From Tritrichomonas musculus (Eukaryota; Parabasalia; Tritrichomonadida; Tritrichomonadidae), in contig JAPFFF010000011.1 in assembly GCA_039105265.1 (NCBI GenBank), positions 3,410,001 through 3,474,000 on the forward strand: a DNA stretch of 64,000 nt, in the 5' to 3' direction. The notes beneath the pieces were generated by a model. It worked only from the letters and a program-made list of their open reading frames with translations. It searched no databases and was not told the origin of the DNA. Of this stretch, positions 37,644-48,100 are shown in pieces (position 1 is the first letter of the stretch; each line of letters begins with the position of its first letter). Both the position numbers and the translations under genes were made by a program.

Positions 37644-37896
37644 ACAATCTTTATATTATCAACAAAAAAACATGTTAAATTATAGTTTTAATGCAGCATT
37701 AACAACAACCATGAAAGTAAAGTTTAATTCCATCTATGAATTTAATTCAGGCCAGAGCAATTCATACTAAATACCAGATGAATTACTGCAGATCAACTAT
37801 TTTTTTTTTTTATATATAATTCATATTAAAAAAAAGATTATTTGACAAAAAAAGATTTTAAAAAATAAATAACAGTAATAAAACACCAATACGATT

Positions 37897-38814
37897 TCAC
37901 TGATACAAAATATCAATCGCAATTATTCCTTTGTGAGGGTGAGGCATTTGTTTATAAACAATCTCACCAGTTTCGGTGTTCCATGTCCTACAATATTTAT
38001 CTGTACCAGCTGTGCATACATATTTTGAATCTGCTGTAAATGCAGCATCCCAAATCCATTTTTTCTGATCTGTTTCAGATAAGGTTTGAATGTATTCATA
38101 ATCGTTAAAATTCCATAGTTTTGCAGTAGAATCAGCTGATGTTGTAACAAACATGTTTTCATCTGGTGAAATAACACAACGAAGAGGAACATCATGATGA
38201 ACTTGGAATTGCTTAATCTTTTTAATTTCATCGTCGTTGATTGCCAAAGCAAAGCAATTGCCATCTTGGCATAATGCTATTATTTTATTGGATTTCTTAG
38301 ATGTTGCAATAGAGCGGATTGGCTGTTGTGAAATTCGAAGAGTATGAATCAATTTACGTTCTTTAGTACTCCAAGCAGCAATCTCCCCTTTATCATTTCC
38401 AGTTAATAGTATATCTTTAGTATAAAATAAGCCAAGACAAGATAATGAACATGCAGTAGGAACTCTATATTGAGAACGAAGCTTAGTTTGGCGCCTATCC
38501 CAAACTTGCCAAGTTTTATCTTCGCTGCATGTGTAAAAAGTCATATCATCAAAAGCAATATCCATAACATTGGCTTGATGACCGCTATATTGTATTGGTG
38601 AGTTGGTATCAAAGTGCTGAACATCTGCAATAAAAACATAAGGATTTGTACAAAATGCTACTTTATTATCACCAGTTATTGATATTCTATTAACTTGAGA
38701 ATTAGAAATTTGAAAACTCCTATTGCGTGATGGTTGCTGACCATTAAATACTGGACTAAAAGCAACAAAAAGATCAAGAGAAGCATTTATTACATATGGA
38801 AGTGGATTCGACAT
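37897..38814 (-). CDS. lst8: LST8, WD40 subunit of TOR complexes
   Basis: A 305-residue WD40 protein that matches LST8 (mLST8/GbetaL) repeat by repeat: SQVNRISITGDNKVAF, YSGHQANVMDIAFDD, TCSEDKTWQVWDRR, LLTGNDKGEIAAWS, the diagnostic LRCVISPDENMFVTTSADST, then KKWIWDAAFTADSKYVCTAG and a final WNTETGEIVY. LST8 binds the kinase domain of TOR and stabilises TORC1 and TORC2. Length is typical (303-326 residues). The start is ATG 38812-38814 (MSNPLPYV); the frame stays open upstream only because it runs through the tRNA-Ser gene, and that extension is not protein. There is little room for a separate promoter between tRNA and start (52 nt). Confidence 0.87.
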   Translation of the reverse strand: MSNPLPYVINASLDLFVAFSPVFNGQQPSRNRSFQISNSQVNRISITGDNKVAFCTNPYVFIADVQHFDTNSPIQYSGHQANVMDIAFDDMTFYTCSEDKTWQVWDRRQTKLRSQYRVPTACSLSCLGLFYTKDILLTGNDKGEIAAWSTKERKLIHTLRISQQPIRSIATSKKSNKIIALCQDGNCFALAINDDEIKKIKQFQVHHDVPLRCVISPDENMFVTTSADSTAKLWNFNDYEYIQTLSETDQKKWIWDAAFTADSKYVCTAGTDKYCRTWNTETGEIVYKQMPHPHKGIIAIDILYQ

Positions 38815-38866
38815 AAATATGATGATGGTTAAATAAAAAAAATATTTTAAAAGAATAGTAAAAAAA

Positions 38867-38948
38867 CGACACGAACCAGATTCGAACTGATGAGGGATAA
38901 ACCCATGGGGACTCAAATCCCACGCCTTAACCACTCGGCCATCGTGCC
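38867..38948 (-). tRNA. tRNA-Ser (anticodon UGA)
   Basis: An 82-nt tRNA with a long variable arm as in class II tRNAs. The acceptor GGCACGA pairs with TCGTGTC (one G-T), discriminator G. The D arm is GGCCGAGTGGTTAAGGC. Anticodon loop TTTGAGT gives TGA. The variable arm has GGG/CCC, and the T arm is ATCAG-TTCGAAT-CTGGT. The base pair closing the anticodon loop is A-C in my folding. A T6 run follows directly. It lies on the same strand as LST8, 52 nt upstream. Confidence 0.92.
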
Positions 38949-39900
38949 ACAAGTATAAACCGTATATGACTAAATATTAGAAATGAAAATATTTTAAACA
39001 TAATTATCCTATATATAATAAGAGTTCATTTTGAACATAGGCTTAAAAAAATCATAATAATATCAGTATATCAAATCTCTCATTAAAAAAATCCTATCTC
39101 TAATATATAAAGAGTTTTTATTCAAAAATGATTAAAAATAATAATTTTTAACTTTTTGAGAGAACTATAGTCCATTTCTATTACAACTCAACTAGATGAT
39201 AAATCAGCCAAGTTTCAATTCAGACAGGTTACGACTCATCCTGACAGGATTACAATTCAGATCGATTACGAATGAAAAGCAATTTCCATTGATTTAAATT
39301 TATTTTAATTTATTTTTCTAAATTTGTCCTAAGCCAACTCAATCTTTAGCAAAGCTATGCCAATTCATATTCATGCCAATGCTTAGTTGTGCCAATCCAG
39401 ACCAATTCATTCCTTAGCCAACTCAATCCATAGCCAACGCAATCTTCCTTTAAGTCGACAATAAGCCAAAACAATTGTTTGTCAAGTCGATCCTTACTTA
39501 AACATTATTCTATAAAATTCTATATTATCATTTTATTTATTATAAATAAAAAGGTACTGAAACTCTGTATGTTTGGGTAAATCGAACTTTAAAATTGTTT
39601 TTAATTCTTTATATTTTTGTTTTATACTTTAGTTAGATATCTTATAAAGACATAAATAAAGATTTTTTAAATACAATTTTTAAAAAAAATGATAAAATTT
39701 GATATTTGACCTACGTACGATGAGAAATTGACCTTGCTTTTTAAACTTTTTGACAATATTTTAATAAATATGAGATAATGTTTAAGAAATTCTTCCATTT
39801 TTATTTTTATGATTTTATAATCTTTCTTATTCTCTTTATAGATTATAATCTTTCTCATTATTCTCACATTCATTATAATTATTGACAGATTCAAAATACG
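38949..39900. other. Gene-free AT-rich region with degenerate GCCAA repeats
   Basis: About 950 bp without a gene. Between 39332 and 39468 the pentamer GCCAA occurs seven times, often as GCCAACTCAATC or GCCAATTCAT, with irregular 16-31 bp spacing: a decayed short repeat. The rest is AT-rich. Confidence 0.65.
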
Positions 39901-40800
39901 TAGATGAATGAGATTAAAAATATGGGAAATAAAATAAGATGAGTAAAAATAGATTAAATAAGAAGATATTAAACAAATGAGGAAGGTGAGAGATTGATTT
40001 GGACAAATGAAATTTGATGAGATAGATGAGATAAAATGAGATAGAATGAGAGAGATGAAATCGAATGAGATTAAATGAGATGGATGAGAAAGATAAGATA
40101 GATGAGATAAATGTGAATAGAAGATATTGAATGAGACAGAGGAAAAAATGATATTTGAGAGAGTAAATGAGATTGGATGAGAAAAAAGAAATCATATAAG
40201 ATTACATGAGATCAGATGGACAAAGAATATTAGATGAGAGAGATTAAAAAAATAAGATTTGATGAAAATGAAAAGATTAAAATACAAAGAAAAGATTAGA
40301 AGAGGTCGGTTGAGAAAAAAAGAGGAAAAAGAGAAGAGATTTGATGATATATATGAGATTAAAAGAAATTGAATGAGAAAGAAGAAAGAACAGATTGGAA
40401 GAGATAAATGAGATTTGATAAAAAGATGAGACAATTGAGATTAAATGAGATAGATCAGATTAGATGAAATGGATAAGACTGATGAAAAAGAAAATATTAG
40501 AAGAGAAAGATGAGAATAATAAGATTAAAATCGATTTAAAAAGAGAAATGAACTTAGATGAAATATAAGAGATTGAATGAGAAAAAAGAGAGATGAGATT
40601 TGAAGAGATAAATGAGATCAGACGATATTAAATGAAATTGATGATATATGATGAGATCAGATGAGAATGATGAGATTAATCGAGATTGGATGAGACAGAT
40701 GAAAATGGATGAAATAGATGAAAAAAATGAGAATAAATGAAAAGGATGAGAATTAAACAGAAATGTAGAGATAAAATATTAAAAAGATTGTTTAAAATAG
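39901..40800 (+). repeat. 900-bp C-depleted purine-rich GATGAGA-type tract
   Basis: A degenerate tandem array of short units such as ATGAGAT, GATGAGA and GAGATAGAT. By hand count the + strand has only 22 C in 900 bases, while G is common, so the strand asymmetry is extreme. There is no fixed period. The apparent minus-strand frames here code for S/F/L/I low complexity and are by-products of the composition. Confidence 0.9.
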
Positions 40801-40878
40801 ATTTGTTAACAGAATTTTTTAATAAATGTTTTTGATTTGGAAATTAGGCAGAAAAAGATCAATAAACTGAGCTAAAGA

Positions 40879-40905
40879 CACTTTTTGAGCTTCGCTCAAA
40901 AAGTG
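40879..40905. repeat. Perfect hairpin, 12-bp arms, 3-nt loop
   Basis: CACTTTTTGAGC-TTC-GCTCAAAAAGTG. Its core is the reverse complement of the core of the next hairpin at 40941-40975. Confidence 0.9.
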
Positions 40906-40940
40906 GCGACACTTGTTGTAAAAAAATTACGAGTTTATAC

Positions 40941-40975
40941 GACCTACTTTTTGAGCGAAGCTCAAAAAGTAGGTC
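40941..40975. repeat. Perfect hairpin, 16-bp arms, 3-nt loop
   Basis: GACCTACTTTTTGAGC pairs with GCTCAAAAAGTAGGTC around GAA. This is one of five inverted repeats within 590 bp. Confidence 0.92.
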
Positions 40976-41009
40976 CGAATAAGCTTGTAAAATATACCCA
41001 AATGTAAAA

Positions 41010-41045
41010 AAAAGACCTGGTCTTAGTGATTCTTTCAGGTCTTTT
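41010..41045. repeat. Inverted repeat, 10-bp arms
   Basis: AAAAGACCTG (41010-41019) and CAGGTCTTTT (41036-41045). The right arm continues as TTTTGGCGA, which is complementary to the TCGCCAAAA at 41433-41441. Confidence 0.85.
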
Positions 41046-41362
41046 GGCGATTTTAATAAATCTTTTAAAAAGTTATTTCTTATGAATTATTGAATAAAAT
41101 TCATTGAATAAAATAATAATTCAATTTACTAATCAACATTCAATAAATTCAATGAATTTATTTAATTACTCGGCTATATATATTCATAAAAATATAAATA
41201 CATTTAATATTTTAAATACATTTTATATCGGTATATATTTAAAATATAAATGAAAAAAATTTATTTTCAATTGAAAAAATGCTTATATTGATTTTATTAT
41301 ATATTTATATCTTATTTTTTTTTTTTTTTTATTTTTTATATGATATTTTGAAAGCTTTACAA

Positions 41363-41394
41363 ATCACCATCGCCAAAAAAACCGTTTTGGTGAT
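41363..41394. repeat. Inverted repeat, 7-bp arms
   Basis: ATCACCA and TGGTGAT around CGCCAAAA-type sequence; weaker than its neighbours but built from the same words. Confidence 0.65.
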
Positions 41395-41435
41395 CTACAA
41401 AATATATGTAAACTATTCAAAATTGAATGCTGTCG

Positions 41436-41462
41436 CCAAAAGCCCAAGACCTGGGCTTTTGG
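41436..41462. repeat. Perfect hairpin, 11-bp arms, 5-nt loop
   Basis: CCAAAAGCCCA-AGACC-TGGGCTTTTGG. GC content of the stem is far above the surrounding DNA. Confidence 0.9.
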
Positions 41463-41977
41463 TGAAATCGGTTATTTGGCTTTTCATCGTCAATATAAAT
41501 GAGCTTTTTATTATTATTTTATATGATATATTATACAAATCATACAATTATTTTGTAATATTCAAAAAATAACATTTTTTTACTGAGAAAATCTTATCGA
41601 TAATTAATATGACTTTTGATAAAACTCATTTAATTCCTCTTTCAAATAATTCAATGGTTTATGACAATAAATATTAATAAAAATTTTTTTGACAATAATA
41701 TGGTTACATTTGGTGATTTTTAAAACCCAAAAAACGTTTATTTCACCAAATTTACAAGCTTAGTCCGAATAAACTCAAATTCTTTTCAATTAACACTTTT
41801 TGAAAACATTTTTTCTCATAAAAAGTTATTGACATTTTTTTGCTGGTCATTTTTATTCAAAAAGTGGTTTCATTGAAAGAAATATGAAATTATTTAAACA
41901 AGTTAATATCCCGAGATCTAAATTTAAAAAACAAACATCAAATTAATTAAATAAAGCTATTATAACAGATTTCATCA
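41463..41977. other. AT-rich spacer, no gene seen
   Basis: This stretch repeats GTCCGAATAA (41763, also at 40973) and holds TCAAAAAGTG at 41857-41866, an inverted match to 40879-40888. No credible gene. A short + strand frame at 41279-41572 overlaps the hairpins and is not supported. Confidence 0.6.
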
Positions 41978-42811
41978 TTATCTTGTCAAAATAGCTCTAT
42001 GATTATTATAAGGTTTTCCATTATTATATATTTCATTTTCATATTGATTTCTTTCAATTGGGTTATTTGGTTCTAAACTTGTAAATTCATTTTCTTTTAT
42101 ATCATTTTCAAAATATTCACTTTCATTTTGATTATGATAATTTCCATCACTTTCAATATAATAGTTTGAAGGATCTTTCATATAATCACTATTGTCATTG
42201 TTAGGATTATTAGAATTTTCACTTGATTGAACATGCGTATAAACTCTTTCATCTGGTGATCTAAGCAATACCTCTCTTGGAAAACCACCAATATGAAAAT
42301 ATGGATCCACTTTTTTCATATCTGTAAATGCCCTATACTCATATTCCAACTGTGGATAATTACGAACCTCCATCATTAATTCTTCTTCACCAAGCTTCAT
42401 TTCTCGAGTGGCAACTGAATCGTAATATTTATAAGCACCATATACAGGTCTAATTGGCATAACTTTACTAACAGGAGTACATCTTTTTGGTTGAACTATT
42501 TTCGGTAAAACATCTTTCTTCGGAACTGAAGGATGAGATATATGTCCTGTAATAAACATACTTTCATTTCCATGGCGAGATTTATCATTAAATAATGGCT
42601 CTCTAGGATGATGATATGACATAGCACTTCTAGAAACAAGGGTATGTTTTAGGTCATGTGACAAACTTTTGTATTTCATATCAAGATTTTGCGTATTTTT
42701 GTGAAAATCAAGAGTGCTATCCTGGAACTCATTGGCTATTTTTTCAAATTTATTAATGTAATTTTTGACTTTAGGTGATGCAGAGGGGTGCCGACGTAAA
42801 AAAAAACTCAT
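41978..42811 (-). CDS. Hypothetical protein
   Basis: A 277-residue protein I do not recognise. The first half is basic and moderately ordered (FLRRHPSASPKVKNYINKFE, then a short helical segment to about residue 55). The middle has VYGAYKYYDSVATREMKLGE and YPQLEYEYRAFTDMKKVDPY, which look structured. The last 70 residues are N/D/E/Y-rich and disordered. No signal peptide or membrane segment is seen. The ATG at 42809-42811 follows an ACGTTATAAC segment by about 10 nt. It is divergent from the RBR ligase gene across 183 bp, so the two may share a control region. Confidence 0.7.
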   Translation of the reverse strand: MSFFLRRHPSASPKVKNYINKFEKIANEFQDSTLDFHKNTQNLDMKYKSLSHDLKHTLVSRSAMSYHHPREPLFNDKSRHGNESMFITGHISHPSVPKKDVLPKIVQPKRCTPVSKVMPIRPVYGAYKYYDSVATREMKLGEEELMMEVRNYPQLEYEYRAFTDMKKVDPYFHIGGFPREVLLRSPDERVYTHVQSSENSNNPNNDNSDYMKDPSNYYIESDGNYHNQNESEYFENDIKENEFTSLEPNNPIERNQYENEIYNNGKPYNNHRAILTR

Positions 42812-42980
42812 TTTGGTGTTATAACGTGATTTTTAAAACGGTTATTTATTTCAAAGTTTTTCTCCATAAAAACACTTTAAATATTTAAAATACATTAAAT
42901 CGATTTTCAAAAAAAAAAAGGATTTCCATTTGAAATGACACAATTTTTTCAAATTCAAAAATTCAATTAGGTGAAAATTT

Positions 42981-42987
42981 TCATATT
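42981..42987 (+). promoter_or_regulatory. Candidate initiator (Inr) of the RBR gene
   Basis: TCATATT fits the trichomonad initiator consensus TCA(+1)-pyrimidine-(T/A) and ends 7 nt before the ATG at 42995. This supports ATG 42995 rather than the GTG at 42971. Functional use is inference. Confidence 0.45.
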
Positions 42988-42994
42988 CTTTTTC

Positions 42995-44824
42995 ATGCTC
43001 AACGGAGAAAATCGCGGAAAGGCAAACAACCCTATAATTATTGATTCATCTGATGATGAAACTGGAACTGAGCATTCGAATGATGAATCTGAAACCGAAT
43101 CGTCAGATGATGATTCACAGGAAGACGATTTCAAAAATTTTTTTGACCCAACTGGGGTCCCCATGAATTTTTATAATGAAGATAATCTTATTCAACTCAA
43201 TCCAATGCCAAAATTTAATCCACCGCCAATTAATATAAATCATCCTGCCATTGAACCACCTCTCCCTCCACCACCACTTTTTCAGAATCCAAATCCTATT
43301 TTTCCACACCGTGAAGAACAGAATCAGAGAGCGGGATTTAGGAATGGCATTTTGAATTTTTTTGGAAATGCTCCTAAAAATTTTTTTATGCGTCCACAAC
43401 CTCCTGTTCAAAGAGATCCGATAGAACCACTTGGAGGATTTTTTAATATAGGATTGAATAGGCCAAACAATCCTCCTGGCGGTTTTTTTGGATTTAACTT
43501 CAACCCTCAGCCACCTCAACCAGATAACACGAAAAAGAAACAAATTAAATTGAATGGAATTGATATAAATATGATTGATGTTCCTCATAATGTTCTTACT
43601 GTATTGAAAAAAGGATGTGATGTCTCTCCCAATTTTATAATGGGAAGAGCTTCATCATACATTCAAATGGTCCTTCAACATGGAGAGATTCCTGAAGACT
43701 TACTTGATAGACTTGTTATTGCAGCATGTGATCCGAAAACTACCCCATCAAGCACTTTCATTAACGATAATATTTCTGTTCTACGTAATTTTTTCCCTGA
43801 ATACAAGGTAGCTGATCTCAAAAAAGAATTTCAAACGAACAAACATCTTCTATTAAATACAATTGAATCACTAAAAAAAAATAGTACATACAAAAAAATG
43901 TCAAAGCCCAGATTACCAAATACAGAAATTACCATAACAGATCCAATCGCATCTGTCCAACTTGACGAATTATACGACGAATATGAAAAAGAAAGAAAGA
44001 AAAAGGAAAAGGAGGAGGAGGAACAAAGACAGATAGAACAAGCTACAAAAGATGGCTCTCTAATTGAGTGCGAATGCTGTATATGCGAAGTTCCATTTGA
44101 TTGGATGATACAATGTCCAGAAGGCCATTTAATGTGCAAAAAGTGTGTGGAGAGACAAATTGAAACGGCAATTTCAGAGGGAAGAAGTAATGTACCATGC
44201 CTAAAATTTGGCGGGTGCGATCAGAATATAAGTATGGCTGAACTTCAAAGATTGATACCAAAAAAGACATTAGAGAGATTAGTTGCTACAGAAACTCTGA
44301 ATGCTATAACAGCTGCTGAACTTGAGCATACAGTCACATGCCATAAATGCGGATATATTGTTATATATGATGGAAACGGTCCAATGAATTGTCCACAATG
44401 CAAAGCACAAACATGCCCCAAGTGTGGTGGCGCATGGCATCCGAATATGACATGCGAACAATTCAAAGAAATCGATAAGGATAGAATTGTAGAAGAGCAA
44501 ATGAACGAGGCTGTTGTCAGAACTTGCCCTAAATGCAAAACCCAATTTATGAAAGATGAAGGATGTAATAAGATGGAATGCCCTCGATGCCATACTTGGA
44601 TTTGCTATTGGTGCCGAAAAATTATTCCAAAAGAGGTTGGATATGAGCATTTTTGGAGGCAACAAGGTCCATGCCCACCTGATAAATGCCCTCTTTGGGT
44701 TCAAAATGATACTCTCCATCTTATTGAAGCAGAAAAAGCTAAAGACCAAGCAAAAGGCGATCTTCGAGATAACAATCCCAAGAATAATGAAGAAGAAGAA
44801 GAGAATGAAGAAAAGAAAGTATAA
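42995..44824 (+). CDS. RING-between-RING E3 ubiquitin ligase, RNF216/TRIAD3-like
   Basis: A 609-residue protein. Residues 13-35 read PIIIDSSDDETGTEHSNDES and continue acidic, a SUMO-interaction-like motif. A proline-rich disordered region follows (to about 200), then a helical segment with EKERKKKEKEEEEQRQ. RING1 starts near 359 (CECCICEVPFDWMIQCPEGH), then the IBR (CHKCGYIV, CPQCKAQTCPKCGGAW) and RING2 (RTCPKCKTQFMKDEGCNKME) with likely catalytic Cys524 in GCN. The tail CYWCRKIIPKEVGYEHFW followed by GPCPPDKCPLW matches RNF216. RBR ligases take ubiquitin from E2 onto the RING2 cysteine and then to substrate. The start is ATG 42995; upstream codons are in frame only from a GTG. Confidence 0.88.
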   Translation: MLNGENRGKANNPIIIDSSDDETGTEHSNDESETESSDDDSQEDDFKNFFDPTGVPMNFYNEDNLIQLNPMPKFNPPPININHPAIEPPLPPPPLFQNPNPIFPHREEQNQRAGFRNGILNFFGNAPKNFFMRPQPPVQRDPIEPLGGFFNIGLNRPNNPPGGFFGFNFNPQPPQPDNTKKKQIKLNGIDINMIDVPHNVLTVLKKGCDVSPNFIMGRASSYIQMVLQHGEIPEDLLDRLVIAACDPKTTPSSTFINDNISVLRNFFPEYKVADLKKEFQTNKHLLLNTIESLKKNSTYKKMSKPRLPNTEITITDPIASVQLDELYDEYEKERKKKEKEEEEQRQIEQATKDGSLIECECCICEVPFDWMIQCPEGHLMCKKCVERQIETAISEGRSNVPCLKFGGCDQNISMAELQRLIPKKTLERLVATETLNAITAAELEHTVTCHKCGYIVIYDGNGPMNCPQCKAQTCPKCGGAWHPNMTCEQFKEIDKDRIVEEQMNEAVVRTCPKCKTQFMKDEGCNKMECPRCHTWICYWCRKIIPKEVGYEHFWRQQGPCPPDKCPLWVQNDTLHLIEAEKAKDQAKGDLRDNNPKNNEEEEENEEKKV

Positions 44825-45175
44825 TTGATCAATACTTTGTTGTATGTTTTTTATTTGATGTAATTATAATTTATATTTTTATTTGTTTTTACTAAATTTT
44901 ATTATTATAATAATAGTAGAGTGCTTTTTTTATCTAATATATATATATATTGCCTACAAATGGTAGGCTACAATAAAAAATGTAACCATTTTCAGTTGAT
45001 ATTTTAACGTATGCTAAATTAACGATTCCTACAAAATTAATGTTTTTTTAAATCATAAAATGTTAATTAAAGCAATTATGTACAAAAAACATTGTTATTT
45101 ATATCTTTGAAAATTTGTGATGAAAAAATTTATGGGCTTACAAAAAGTTTAAATTCGATTTTTGCAAAATGAAAA
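44825..45175. other. Short AT-rich intergenic region
   Basis: About 350 bp. A TA microsatellite lies near 44937-44950, followed by a small hairpin GCCTAC-AAATG-GTAGGC at 44952-44968. Nothing else is seen. Confidence 0.65.
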
Positions 45176-48100
45176 ATGATGAACATTGATGTTTTTATTA
45201 ATGAAGCAAATCATTATTTAGATATATTAAGTGGTTATGAAGAAAATGGAGAACTTTTCACAGATACAAATTTTTATCCATCATCAACTTATATTATCAA
45301 AGATTCAAAGATTAATTTGAGTCCAGAAAAGCAAAAATGGGAGAGAGTTGATAAATATTATTCAGCTCCATTGTTTCAAAAAGATGTAATCAATGAAAAC
45401 ACAATAAAACAAGGCGACTTAGATGATTACTTTTTAATATCAATTTTTTATAAAATAGCTCAAACACCAGACTTTATCGAAAAATTATTTGATACAAGAA
45501 CAAAACGAGATGCCAAAAAAGAATATATTAATTCAATAAATATAAAGTGTGGTGCAGTCATTGTGTATTTTCATAAATTTGGAAGAAAGATTCCTATTTT
45601 AATAGACACTTTGATTCCTTTTAATTCAGAAACAAAAAAGCCTTATTTTTCTCATCCAAGTGATTTTAATTATTCTCCTTGGTTTTGTCTTGTTGAAAAA
45701 GCATATGCCAAATTAAATGGATCTTATTCATCGATTGTAGATAGGCCATTTTCACAAATCATATATAACTTATTTGGCTATTTTTCGTATTCACAACAAA
45801 TTTGCAATTATTTACGAGATCATCAAGATGAAGAGAATTTTGAAGAGAATGAATATCTTTTTAAGAAATTATTAAATTTATATTCAAAGGGAAAAATATT
45901 TGGAGCATCTATATCGTTAAAAAAAATAAATCAAAATGAAATTATTGATTCAAATTTAATTCCTGAAAAAATTTACTTAATATTAAAAATCCAAAAAGGA
46001 GATGGAAAGAATTTCATTCGCTTACGAAGCCCATGTGAAAATCATGAGTGGAATGGAAATTGGTCAAATTCATCAAATTTATGGACACAAGAACTGAAAA
46101 GAACTCTTGATGTCAACTCAGAGAACAGCAATGGTACCTTTTGGATGATTGATCGTGATTTTTTCCACTATTTCTCTCTCTTTTACATTGTTCAACCTAT
46201 TAATTCGAACTATTTTTCTAAAGAAATCACGATTAAATGTGAATCAGATAAAAATGAGTCAAAATATACGTTTAAACTAAAAAATTTTGATGTTAAAAAA
46301 AGTGACAAAATAAAAATCCTAATTCAAATTGAAACCAATTTTCAATTATTTATCAAATTTGATGAAGAAGAAAAAGAATTAATTGAAACCACTTTTTTCA
46401 CATCACAAATCAAACTTAAAGAAAAAAGCACCTTTGATTTCTACATAGAAAAAGTTAATAAAGACCTAGTAAATGAAGAGTTTTATATTCGATTCCATTG
46501 CAAGCACGATTTTGATATTTTTGATCAGGAAGAAAACTTGTTAACACCAACGAATTCAAAAAGATCATTGAAAGATCGGCCAATTCATAATTTTAGCGGT
46601 TTGAATCATTCATTGAATCTAAAAAAATATGAAAAAGTTGAAAACTTAGACAAGAGACGATTTTGTGATGAATACAAAATCAAGGAAGTCAAAAGTGGCA
46701 CTTTTTATACAGCCAAAGTTTACACATTATCAAATGAACTTAAACGAGTTAAACAAGATATTAAATGCACATCGATGTTTAATCATCCTTCCATCATGAA
46801 GTTTGTTGGCTTGAGTCTGACTGATTTTGAGCAGAAATCGAATCCAGTTGTTGTTACTGAATATGCAAAGAACGGAACATTGAAGCAAGTTCTTAATAAC
46901 AAATGTCCTGAATGGAACGAGACCAAGATATTAATAAACATATATGGCATTGCTTCAGCGATGTCATACATTCATTCTCATGGCTTAATTCATCGTGATT
47001 TAAGACCATCCAACATTCAAGAGGATGAAAATTTTTATCCTAAAATTTGTAATTTTTGTTTGTCTAAATTCGTTGATAATGAAAACGCTATACTAGAAGA
47101 TAATCAGTCTTCTTTTGTTGAGGTTTTTAAAGATATGTGTTATAAGGCACCTGAGAGTTTGAGTTCATCTGAATATTCAACTGCTTCGGATGTTTATTCG
47201 TTTGGAATGATTGTGTATGAATTGCTGTCAAATGAGAATTCTTCGTTCAATACAAACCAAATTATTTCCTTTGTTAATGAAGGACAAAGACCGAAGCTTC
47301 CAAGTTCAATTCCTGATTGTTATAGAGAATTGGTTGAGCAATGTTATTCGCAGAATCCGATTGATCGTCCTTCATTTGATGACATTGTGATCAAGCTCAA
47401 AGAGAATCAAGATTTCATCACTGAAAAAGTCGACAAAGAAGAGTATTTAAAATATGTCACTTTTGTTGATGATTCATTGAAAATTGAGTTGGTTGAAGTA
47501 TCAACTGATAGCAACGTTATCATTAGTAGTAACAACTCAAGTGTTAATGATAATGAGAGTGATTTTAATGATTCGAATTTGAATTTGAAAATGAAAAATA
47601 TTGAAATTTCAAAATTCGACAAATTGGAGAAAATTGGAGCTGGCCATTTTTCTTTTGTTTACAAGATTGTTGAGAAAGAGACAATGAATTATTATGCAGC
47701 TAAGAGATCAATTAGTTGTTTGAATACTGAACAAAATAAAGATGAAATTGATTTGTTTTCAAATGAAGTTTTTATTCTTTCGAAAATGAATCATCCTTGT
47801 GTTCTCAAATTCATCGGTTACAGTCCAATTGACTTTAACAGCCAACAGTATCCGGTAATCGTCACCGAATACTATGAAAGAGGGACATTGAAGCACGTTC
47901 TTGATTCGGAGAAAAAAGGTTTTCACATTGAAGGCTGGAATGAAACGAAAAGGTTGATAAATATTTACGGAATTGCATCAGCGATGTCTTACATTCATTC
48001 TCTCAACATCATTCATCGCGATTTAAAGCCAGACAACATTTTCCTCGATGCCAATCTGTGTCCAATTCTCGGAGATTTTGGCATTTCTGTTGATTTGTCA

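Noticed and set aside
38815-38952. 46-residue N-terminal extension of LST8
   Set aside because: It is the read-through translation of the tRNA-Ser gene and its T run.
39914-40434. Two minus-strand frames of S/F/L/I residues
   Set aside because: They come from the C-depleted purine tract; there is no domain and the codon pattern follows the repeat.
41279-41572. 97-codon plus-strand frame
   Set aside because: It spans the hairpin cluster, starts with a poly-F stretch and has no recognisable domain.
40879-41866. A complete transposon between the CACTTTTTGA inverted copies
   Set aside because: The terminal match is only 10 bp and the flanks show no target duplication; kept only as a possibility in the findings.
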